From Aporrectodea caliginosa (taxonomy: Eukaryota > Annelida > Clitellata > Crassiclitellata > Lumbricidae): a stretch of DNA of 64,000 nt. Made by a program: the position numbers and the translations under genes. Position 1 is the first letter of the stretch. Each line of letters starts with the position of its first letter. Below the pieces are notes generated by a model. It was not told the DNA's origin, made no database searches, and saw only the letters and a list, made by a program, of their open reading frames with translations. Positions 56,801 through 64,000 of the stretch are shown here, one piece after another. The stretch covers positions 580,001 to 644,000 of the forward strand of contig JACEVL010001855.1 of NCBI GenBank assembly GCA_020284085.1, read 5' to 3'.

Positions 56801-58670
56801 GGTGAAGGTATGATCTATGTGTAAGTATGAATTATATATGTGTATTTAGAAATGTATAAGCGATATGTTCATGTATAGAATACAGCACCTAGTCTGTGTA
56901 AAGACTGACCTAACATGTTTGCTAGGAGAAAGGTTATCTATACCGGCTGAACATGGCAAAATCTTCACGTCTAATTTTACATTAGACGTTACACCAAATA
57001 AATACGAATAATGTGTGTATATCTTCTTAAACAATGGCTGAAAACAACAATCATTCTATGTTACAAAGGGAACAGAAGAAATGTGTCATTAGAAGATTTT
57101 GTTGTTTTAGTGACAAAGTTGAAAGCCGCACTGGCAATGAATGATGAAGAATTCACGGCAGCTTACAGCGCTCCGAAGCTGCAGAAGGATAACGCATGCA
57201 TCATATTTTATGGCCTTTCGTCAGTGAAAAGTTCTGCAGCTGTTGAGATTGCACACAAAGCAGGCTTTAAGAAGTAAGAATTATGGTTCAGTTGATTTGC
57301 TAACATGCAAACCAAGGTCTGTCCAGAAACTAGAAAATCTTTCTTGGCTCGTGGATATGGGCTTTTATAAAAGAGGACATTGAAGAACTACTCAAAAGCA
57401 AGTGCGGCTTGTTTTTGGTGTGCACTGGTTGATACTTTGTGCATTAGAAACCAATGCTATAGAGGTTGCAAATTCATGTGGTTGGCATAGCTCAACAGTG
57501 AATGGTTGGTTTCATGTAATGCACTGAAATGCAACCCTGAGCCCAGTATTTGAAAGGCCAAAACCATTTCCACTTGACTATTGCTGTTACCATGATAGTA
57601 TAGATCTAGGTGTGTTGATTATTGACAGCGAGTGAAAGTCAGTGTTTGTCACTCGTTTAAGTGAATTTTCAGTCACTGGGTATGCTGTTTTAATTTCCAC
57701 TAAATGCTTGGCAATGCTTAATAAGAAAGATAAAAACATTAAAGTCATTTTTATAATATTTGTTTCTTTATATCTGTCTGTTTTCTTGTTTTGAAATGCC
57801 TCCTATATCCTTGTGACACTGATAGATTTGACCTGTATTTATGTGACTTGCATAGCGTATATACTTTATCTCACCTTCAAGTACAAGTCGTGTCCTAATT
57901 TAATGTATTATTTTGTAAGTGAAGAGCCCTTATGTTGTGAAGATGCCGGTAAAGAAGTAGGAGCAAGGCAAGTTTTGTGGAGAGGTTGCATTTATAGATA
58001 GAGAACATTAATCAAGTGCTCAATTTTTGCACGAACCTTCAAATGCTTTACAACAACTTTATCAAATAGATGATTTTATTTTGTTTAGTGATATGGCTAT
58101 GCATAGTAAGAAATTATTTTTGGGCTCAGTGATGTTCAGGTCAACTTTAGCATTCAGTAGTGAACATGATCGTCGTGTAACTTGTTTCAAGTTGTTTGAG
58201 GACACATGAAATTTAGCCTTGATCTGAATATTAGTCATACCCCATCTTCAGTTTTTAAAAAGTGTTGAAACCTTTACGACGTATATTCGAGTATATATGG
58301 TAAATCATTTTAGACTTTAGTACAGTAAGCAGGCTCTCTTTTCTTGTTTGTAAGTTTCTTCCTAAATGTGTTTACTATTGTCAATGCAACAATAATCAGA
58401 TCATGTTCAAACTGGATTGTTTCCATTGATAGGCCTGATGGAAGTGAGACCTTGGAAATTACAATCTCTGCAGTTAGTGGCACACATCAAATGTCATGCC
58501 TTGTGTGGACAGAAGCATACATACATACATACACACACATTCCTTTGCTTCATGTTGCTCTGTAGTATTTATGAGAATATTAACAGGCTGCTGGATTTCT
58601 TGTGCTTTCCAGAAGTCGTCATTATCCTGGAGGACTGGAGGAATGGAATCAGAAATACCAGAAGACCTAG
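44556..58670 (+). CDS. Mitochondrial rhodanese-domain protein, four exons, catalytic Cys replaced by Gly
   Basis: Exons 44556-44820, 53250-53429, 57111-57273 and 58613-58670 join to 666 nt, 221 residues plus TAG, with intron phases 1, 1 and 2 agreeing at every junction. Residues 1-85 look like a mitochondrial presequence (PRPNAAGFTVSRLGRGL, Arg-rich, ending FLRYSST). The rhodanese domain spans about 105-221: DVREPDE at 128-134, GCINIPL to 149, then the active-site loop FYGLSSVKS at 181-189, and HYPGG near the end. In active members of this HSP67B2/TSTD-like family the loop starts with Cys; here residue 183 is Gly. If real, sulfurtransfer is lost and a binding or regulatory role is likely. Exon 1 rests on phase match and presequence only; exons 2-4 are firm. 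Confidence 0.82.
45066..45610. mobile_element. Inverted-repeat element with degenerate core repeats, in intron 1
   Basis: Perfect 25-bp inverted ends, starting GTAAACTTGCGCTTTAGGGG at 45076 and ending at 45601. TGGAAATCG flanks on both sides (about 45066-45074 and 45602-45610), a 9-bp target duplication with one extra base on the left. The interior (45240-45500) has four or five degenerate units around aatagaagtggattgat, related to the core repeats of the TU/foldback elements at 13.2 and 63.7 kb. No transposase. Confidence 0.8.
45615..46404. other. Intron 1 sequence without features
   Basis: No repeat with clear ends and no coding signal. Confidence 0.35.
46405..46473. mobile_element. TTAA mini-MITE, copy 2 (69 bp)
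   Basis: TTAACACTTTAACGACAAG at the left, complement ending CTAAAGTGTTAA at the right, core GGGAAACCATTGCAGC. It lies within intron 1 of the rhodanese gene. Confidence 0.75.
46475..47637. other. Intron 1 sequence without features
   Basis: AT-rich; an imperfect palindrome of CTTACTTA / TAAGTAAG at about 47178-47212 may be the remains of LINE tails in opposite orientation. Nothing else recognised. Confidence 0.35.
47638..47745 (-). repeat. L2-like LINE 3' fragment
   Basis: Plus-strand TTGTATAGTGCCCTTCCAAG corresponds to the complement of the GGGCGCTATATAA end block, followed by the AGAGGCACTCCCAGCCCAA block seen in the other 3' ends. Confidence 0.7.
47839..48052 (+). mobile_element. tRNA-derived SINE, second family member with a different tail
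   Basis: Box A TGGTGCAGTGG (47848-47858) and box B GGTTCGAATCT (47891-47901). The head and the GAAGCCGCTGCGTAGTGACC block match the SINE at 28.3 kb, but the rest (CGGGAAACCACCTCACTC, then TGCCTTCGGGCAGAGAACTC) is unrelated to the L2 tail. CTGGACAT flanks both sides (47831-47838, 48053-48060). Confidence 0.82.
48061..48639. other. Intron 1 sequence without features
   Basis: No recognised feature. Confidence 0.35.
48640..48716. mobile_element. TTAA mini-MITE, copy 3 (77 bp)
   Basis: TTAACCCTTTGATGACAAG pairs with CTTGTCGTTAAAGGGTTAA at 17 of 19 positions; core GGGAAACCAATGCAGC. The best-paired copy; it would fold into a tight hairpin if transcribed with the intron. A half copy lies at 52733-52765. 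Confidence 0.82.
48720..50689. other. Intron 1 sequence without features
   Basis: AT-rich, small frames only. One TAGGCCTA near 49042. Confidence 0.35.
50690..50960 (-). pseudogene. L2-like LINE 3' end in intron 1
   Basis: On - the readable blocks are VVPQPELHH, SPQSWNKLPSHL and SLSFPLFRKRFKT, followed by the GTGGCGCTATATAAACTTGC end block. A second short end block lies at about 50983-51003. Several shifts. Confidence 0.7.
51010..52766. other. Intron 1 sequence, one half mini-MITE
   Basis: 52733-52765 (actataacgacaaactgcat) matches one half of the TTAA mini-MITEs. Nothing else recognised. Confidence 0.35.
52770..53146. mobile_element. MITE with ~35-bp inverted ends next to exon 2
   Basis: GGCCAAAACAAAATAATGTT at the left and its diverged complement at the right share TTGTGTTTCCGGTAAC. 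TCA flanks both sides (52767-52769 and 53147-53149), suggesting a 3-bp target duplication. The interior is AT-rich. It ends about 100 bp before the exon 2 acceptor. Confidence 0.75.
53250..53429 (+). CDS. Rhodanese gene exon 2
   Basis: Acceptor TTCTGTTGCACAG|CA and donor CCAC|GTAAGC. Encodes the linker and first half of the rhodanese fold, with LVDVREPDEL and GCINIP. Phase 1 at both ends. The frame is open upstream of the acceptor, but the translation there is unrelated to the family. Confidence 0.88.
53660..53770 (+). repeat. LINE 3' tail (ACTT type) in intron 2
   Basis: GGTTAATAAAGAATATACTT followed by ACTT repeats, matching the tail of the LINE end at 43.9 kb. Confidence 0.65.
54421..54496. 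repeat. TA microsatellite, target of the intron 2 transposon
   Basis: Broken TA runs that continue on the other side of the DNA transposon (56770-56786), so the element inserted into a TA tract. Confidence 0.9.
54840..55600 (+). pseudogene. Transposase-like remnant
   Basis: The first readable part (54903-55196) has MHWDSKLLPDITG, VDRLPVLIS, LGVPELVSRSGHAAAV and MCFDTTASNTGRVGVCSHLE, then an in-frame TAG at 55194-55196 followed by MACRHHMFEVLLSDAF. The FDTTASNTG block followed by a CRHH block recalls transposon-encoded proteins seen in several invertebrates; the Asp may be the first catalytic residue of an RNase H-like fold. I cannot name the superfamily. Further stops after 55260. Confidence 0.6.
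55880..56255 (+). pseudogene. L2-like LINE 3' end inside the DNA transposon
   Basis: Reads LWNKIPPVLRQISD, FHELTKTSPLAIFPQVFHSK and LKTLLFTKSYPD, a C-terminal L2 block, then a 3' UTR ending GGGCGCTCTAGATATC and a short attacg tail. Confidence 0.7.
57111..57273 (+). CDS. Rhodanese gene exon 3 (active-site loop)
   Basis: Acceptor GATTTTGTTGTTTTAG|TG and donor AA|GTAAGA. The split codon C|TG gives Leu after INIP. Encodes KLKAALAMNDEEFTAAY, then CIIFYGLSSVKSSAAVEIAH. The family Cys of the loop is GGC (Gly) at 183; a TGC to GGC change would be a single base. A Cys at 178 is in the preceding strand and cannot substitute by position. Confidence 0.88.
57280..58612. other. Intron 3
   Basis: No repeat with clear ends. 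A CATA run at about 58521-58535. Confidence 0.5.
58613..58670 (+). CDS. Rhodanese gene exon 4, stop
   Basis: Acceptor TTCTTGTGCTTTCCAG|AA. Encodes SRHYPGGLEEWNQKYQKT and TAG at 58668-58670. The HYPGG..EW block is the standard end of this rhodanese family. Confidence 0.88.
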
Positions 58671-61600
58671 AAAGGGAACTCTGTGCTAGAAGAGAACAAA
58701 GATGATTTGGAACTTGTGCATTTGCTTCCTTGTAAATGTTGAACCCATGCTTTAATTCTGTTTGCCGCTAGGCTGTTGTTCTTTGTTCAGGTGTTTATTG
58801 AGCATCTATGAGCTTGAATGCTTTTTTCTCATGTAAATAGAAACTTTCCTTATTACGTAGAGGTTGGCTCAAATAGGCCAGAAATGTGCACCTTTGATCC
58901 ATGCTACTGTGCAGAGCTGTGTGCATAATTATAATAGTAAAAACGATGACAATAGACATCTTAATCTGGGCTGAGGTCTCCAATAACAACAGTCCAGGAA
59001 TGTGCCCTCTTGTTCGACTTGGGTTGTATGGAATCTGCATTACCACTGAACAGTGAAGGTTGTTTGAATTGCCTGAGGAGATGGGGTTAATATTTGGAAG
59101 TTAAATGCGTGAGATACAAACTGATAAAAATTGTTGAATTTTGTCACTGAACAAATAATTGGTGTGGGATGTGATATATTGCAGAGTATCAACAAACTTA
59201 GATATGATGTTTTGGCAGCATTCACAAAATTATAGATTAGGAATGTGGTCTTAATTAGGAGAATTGGAGCAAGCAGAGTATTGAGCTACACTAGGAAAGA
59301 AAGGTATCGGCTGAGTGATGCGTAAATTAAGAAACAGAAGTGGTTTATCTGCAGAACTTGAGGCTTTACAGATTACTGATGTGTACCAAAGAGACCCAAC
59401 TGTACAAATGCAATACAAATCCTCACTTTTGTAGCCAAGTGTTGGCAATAGCTACAGGTGTTTTCTGAATCTAATGCTTACTGTACTATATGTGGTATAA
59501 TTTGTCTTAAGAAATGTTCAGTGAGTTACATATTCCAACTGACCTACCACCGGTATATGTTAACAATTGCTCTTTAAGTCTCAATTACTCGGCGTGTTGC
59601 TGAAGTTATGAATATGGAGGGACTATACAATGGTATTTACAGGCCGATTAATATGAACCATCTGTGTGGCTAAGAACTATCTAGAAGGTATGGAGCAAAG
59701 GCCAGTCTGTCTCGGCCAACCCTAACGTTGCTTGAAGCAGACATGTGGGTAGTTTGTCTTAGATGTAGCTTTAGGCAAATAGTAACAGGAGTTGATTTGT
59801 GTGGGATTGTTCTAGAGAATAGAATCAGAGTTGAGGTATTAATTTCATATTGGTGTATGACTACTAACATATCCAAGAAATGTTTGATGTATAGATGATG
59901 TGCATATCAAAACCCATCGCACAAGTGCTTGGTTTTCCTACGAATCGTGCATGATCTGGGTTTGTATGATACACAGGAGTTCAGAACTCTTGTCTGGGTA
60001 GATCTTTAATGTGCCATCCAGTCTACAAAGCATCAGTAAAATATGGAAAGATCTTAACAATGCCTTGTGGAAGATTTTTACATTTCTATTTCTGGCTGTG
60101 AGTCTTTAAATATTTCAACATGTATTGGAACTTAGTGCAATGCCTACTACTAATGCTTCTGCAGTTCATTGGAGTTCTTTCATTGACGGGTTTGCTACGT
60201 ATAGTTTATATTATTAATTTTCTTTTTTACTTGATTTATTACCATTCTAAGTTTTCTTACCAATTGCCTGACCAGATAATTGTACTAACACAGTAAATCT
60301 TCAAAACCAGAATTGATTTGGAAGCAAAGAAGTTGTTCTTTTCGGGACTTGAAGTTGACAACAATATTTTCAGATTGTGAATTAAAATGAAGCAATGTGC
60401 AATTTGGCTGACATAGAAAGACAGTTTGTGTGGCTCGGGCAGTATTGAGAAAAAGCTCTTTTTGGTTGATAAATCCGCTGTATTTACCAGAGTTTCTGGA
60501 TCAGTGTTGTGGCCACTTTAGTATCTACGATTATCAGATTTTGCTTTTAACTGCTGCTAGTGCCAGTTTAAAGGCTAAAAAGATATCGAGTTTTTGTGCA
60601 AATTATAAATATTTGTTTGTGTGAGAAGATCAATTCATTCTGTTGCAGTGTGGAGTTGAAGATGCTTATGAGCACAAATAAATGGTACATGCCAACGCTT
60701 ATGTTATCCAAAAAGCATGTTTTCGTGACATTTTAAGACGTCTTTGAGCGACTCTAATTTTTGTTCATTGCTGTAATTGCCTATGGGTGGTCAACCAACT
60801 AACACTTTGGTGCTATCGCAGATGATTTGTTTCATGTTCAGATTAAACCTGAAGAATAAAAATTTCCTTCAACATTTTGGTGTAGTTTTTGTCGAGTGTT
60901 TGTATTTAATTCTTTGGCCTGTCTTTCACTACTGCATCTGGTGTGTAGTTTATTGTAAAGCCATGAAACTTGCCAGGAAAGGGTTTCCACTTGCTTGATT
61001 GAGCAACTGCTGTTAGATTTGTTCTTATTAGTCAACAACATTCATCATCTGTAAACTCTTACTCTACGATACGTTTACATATTTGCATCAAGCAAAGCAA
61101 GTAAGTAATATACTGCAGGGCCTTTTAAGTGCCTTTCAGAGTGCTGACAAATTATGCAAATTCTGAACACAGGCAAGTTCCTGTGCAGAGCCTTGGTCTT
61201 GGGGCCATCCGTTTAGTATAAATGCAGAAATCCCAAAGAATTGGTCTGCCTCCCTGTACGCACGTGTATTTTTTTACACTCCCCACCTGCATAATGCATA
61301 TGTACGCTTGACGCATAACCCCCTGAATCCTATAGGGTATATATTTCATCCACACAGAGACAATTGTTAATGGCCATCAGAGGTAAAGTGCACACAAGTT
61401 ACACATCTCCCACAGTGTTACTTCTCCCAGTAGTACTTCTCTGATAGTTGTTCAATGGTTCATTTGAAGGCCAATAATGGACAATATTAATTATAATTTC
61501 CTATGTGTACCTACATTATCAGTAGACCCAAGCATATGGATTTGGGTTAACCCCTCCCCTCCATGTGTGCATACTAAATGGATGGCCCCTTATGAGTTTC

Positions 61601-63109
61601 TCCTGTGCAGAGCCTGAAGTTTCAAGCATTATTATTATTGTTATATAAGCACTTTAGTTTCGTGGCCCTTACAGACTAGGCTGGCACATACTCGCTCAGT
61701 GATGTGGATAAGCTTCAATGAACACTAGTTTTAAGTCCTATTCTAAATTGATTGCTGGTGGTTGTGGATACCATGCATCAGTGGTGATCATCCAGGGCAC
61801 TCTAGCTTAAGTCTCTGCACCTTTGAGGTAAATAAATGCACCACTATGCATATGTCTTTACATTGTTAAAATGTTTATAAAGGGTATAAGTTCCACTGGG
61901 TTGCTGGTCACAGCAATGTCAAGGTACCACACCTGCCCGTCACACCATTATCTAGGCTTAGTAATCCAATGGAGAGTGGATATCTGCAGGGAGTGGGCAG
62001 GTAACACCAAAAGCAAACAAATGGGACGAAGCGGTCCAAAGCATGGCAGCATTTGCAAACGTCCTTTATGGATGACCCCTAAGACCTCCCACTCCACCCC
62101 AGTCTTCTATGTCTGGTGCTATACATATTATACTCAATAATGTTACAGGCTTCTGTGAAAATTATGTGGTTCTGTTAAGCATTTTAGGCACTGAAGAAAA
62201 TTGGGAGTTTAGAATTCAATTTTTCATGTACCAGACACCTATGGTTTAGCTGATGGTGCTTTTGATATTACTGTTTATAATTTAAATCTAAATATTTATT
62301 ATGACTGGATTAAAATTACACCTGAACAATTCTCTATCAAGTAACCTATATAGTTAACTGCACAGCTGTTTATATCCTAAAGTTGTGAAGACATAGCATA
62401 AATGTTTTTTCACCTCCAGTTAATTTCTGTCGATCATTCTCATACAGTGGTGAAAAATCACCCCCAATTTGCCAAATACCAGTAGAAGGTTTCTCGCACT
62501 TCTATGGATAGCCGTGGTACAGGCTGCAGTTATCTCAAAGCATGGGAGGTCTGTTCTGTTTAAAACACTTTGGCATGGTAGAAACACTGTCAGACACTGC
62601 TATAAAATAGGGCAGCAGAACTAACCACATGTAACATGATTAACATACTGACTAACAAAAGGCAAACCATAACAAATAATGCATTTAATAGTATCATTAA
62701 TACATTCAAAGATTTGTTAACAGCTATACACACAGATACATCTGAGGCAATCCTGTTTGGCTCACACCAACGCATGTCAATGTTTGTATATATATTACTG
62801 GTTATCTATGATTCAGGACTCGATTCAGAGTTTTTGAGGCTGTCCACTCTCCTGCAATTTGCAAATGACCTAGTTTTTGCAGGGGCCAGACACCAGCCTA
62901 TAGGTGCATGACATGCATCTTTCTTTCTCTAAATCCTGCTATGAGGGTTAAACTTACATGATCGATTCGTTTACTTATGATGCGAATGAATTTAAACAGT
63001 TCTGCAGCCCTAACGATAAGCAATTGTTTTTAGCTCAGCATAATGTCTAAATCATTATAACGTGTTTGAAGATGTCTCTGTCACTTTGTGTGTCACGTTG
63101 CACGTCAGT
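58671..63109. other. Region between two convergent genes
   Basis: Probably contains the 3' UTRs of the rhodanese gene (+) and the receptor gene (-). AATAAA occurs on + at about 60676; no other terminal signals stand out. Small frames only, no transposon ends recognised; composition is calmer than in the left half. Confidence 0.45.
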
Positions 63110-63271
63110 CTACGTGTCACCGGCTTGTGCGTTTGACTCTACTGGGAAGGTGTAAGCCGTCCAGTAGATGATGTTGAAGAGGACGAAGGCCAGCGGAAAG
63201 CACTGCCGTGACAGTTTGTCTATGTTCTGCGCTTTCCTCTTCCCATCCGTTTCAACTGGTTTCCTCGGATC
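63110..63271 (-). CDS. Last exon of a Cys-loop ligand-gated ion channel (M4 segment)
   Basis: On -, acceptor CTGCTTTTCTGCTTTGCAG|GATCC, then 53 codons and TAG at 63110-63112. It reads AQNIDKLSRQCFPLAFVLFN followed by IIYWTAYTF and a short polar tail. The IDKLSR.CFPLAF..FN..YW pattern is the signature of the fourth membrane helix of anion-type Cys-loop receptors (glycine, GABA-A or glutamate-gated chloride channel type). The preceding residues are the end of the intracellular loop. All other exons must lie to the right of the window. Which ligand it binds cannot be told from this exon. It converges with the rhodanese gene. Confidence 0.87.
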   Translation of the reverse strand, partial: DPRKPVETDGKRKAQNIDKLSRQCFPLAFVLFNIIYWTAYTFPVESNAQAGDT

Positions 63272-63274
63272 CTG

Positions 63275-63380
63275 CAAAGCAGAAAAGCAGACGTGTACAT
63301 TTCATCCAACATATCAGATTTTACGCAGGTGGATTGCTGTTAGTCATTACACCATCGTACTGGCATTCCTGTGTGACGCG
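63275..63380. other. Intron of the receptor gene before the foldback element
   Basis: Pyrimidine-rich on -, as expected near an acceptor. No other feature. Confidence 0.5.
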
Positions 63381-64000
63381 GTACCCCGTCAGAACGGCCC
63401 AGGACAAATCGGCCCCGACAAAACGGCCCCGACAAATGGGCCCCGACAAAACGGCCCCGACAAAACGGCCCCCCGCCAAAATGGCCTCGACAAAACAGCC
63501 CCGTCATTTCGGCCCCCGCCATAACGGCCCCCGTCATATCGACCCCCCGTCATATCGGCCCCCGTCAAATCGGCCCCAGTCAAATCGGCCCCCGTCAAAT
63601 CGGCCCCAGTCAATCGGTGCAAAATATCCCATGTCCCAAGTACTTTTAACTTGGATTGGTGAAAAGAATTCTTTGCGTAAATAGAACTCGGATTGGTAAA
63701 ACAGTAGTTTACGTTGCCAAATAATTATTTTATGTGGTCAGTTTAAAATGGAAGTTGGATTGCTGAAAATGATTTTGGCGTTAAAATGGAAGTTGATTCA
63801 TTAAAAAATAATTTGTTGCGTAAATAGAAGTTTGGATTACTGATAGTTGTCATTGAAAGCATTTAAATAATTAAATACGCCAACCAGTTAGCATTAGACG
63901 ATGGTCCCCGCAGTCCATTGTCCAGCTGAACCGTCGCCTGAACCGTCGCCTGAGGCCTCATTTCATTTCAACATAGTTTGTCAGCGTAAGCTTAAAACAG
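63381..64000. mobile_element. TU/foldback-like element, copy 2, cut by the window end
   Basis: Starts GTACCCCGTCAGAACGGCC at 63381, then the array of 15-bp ggcccc-type units (63400-63620), the inner block CAAAATATCCCATGTCCC (from 63630), and the core (63655-63985). The core is the reverse complement of that in copy 1, at high identity, while the arm sequence has the same sense, as expected for an element symmetrical except in its core. The right arm is beyond 64000. It sits in an intron of the receptor gene. Confidence 0.85.

Overview
The window is eukaryotic nuclear DNA: spliced exons, a nuclear tRNA gene, LINEs, SINEs, hAT-type MITEs, long microsatellites, no operons. It most likely comes from a deuterostome marine invertebrate, probably an echinoderm. 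Three things point that way: a Ty3/gypsy element with the integrase-before-RT order known from deuterostome Gmr1-like elements; foldback elements whose long inverted repeats are arrays of 15-bp units, as described for sea-urchin TU elements; and host-type exons of a rhodanese protein and a Cys-loop receptor. The species assignment is inference.

Layout. 1-1285: 20-bp minisatellite that replaces the start of the 5' LTR of the Gmr1-like retrotransposon (1289-7883). 8.1-9.6 kb: decayed L2-like LINE. 9.6-34 kb: gene-poor repeat DNA with a hAT MITE nested in a BED/hAT remnant (11.7-12.3 kb), a TU/foldback element (12.9-13.8 kb), a CRE-motif repeat (14.2-14.6 kb), a GC-rich block (14.8-15.8 kb), SINEs, paired CAGTGGCG MITEs (17.9 and 18.9 kb), a second foldback element (20.7-21.9 kb), LINE fragments, microsatellites, and polypyrimidine/polypurine blocks (31.2-32.6 kb). 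34-37.5 kb: L2 fragments, a SINE with 16-bp target duplications, a tRNA-Gln(CTG) gene and another hAT MITE. 37.9-43.3 kb: an L2-like copy split by a nearly intact 4.66-kb LINE.

Host genes. A four-exon rhodanese-domain gene runs on + from 44556 to 58670. Its splice phases agree at all three introns and it encodes 221 residues with a likely mitochondrial presequence. The catalytic cysteine position holds glycine. Its introns contain a 25-bp-inverted-repeat element, TTAA mini-MITEs, a SINE, a TCA-flanked MITE and a 2.27-kb DNA transposon with ~145-bp terminal inverted repeats. On - at 63110-63271 lies the last exon (M4 segment) of a Cys-loop ligand-gated ion channel, whose other exons lie beyond the right edge. 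The two genes converge. The window ends inside a second TU/foldback copy in the opposite orientation to the first.

Most of the 64 kb is transposon-derived. The palindrome TAGGCCTA occurs at least 25 times where about one is expected by chance. I see no CRISPR array, virus or bacterial system.
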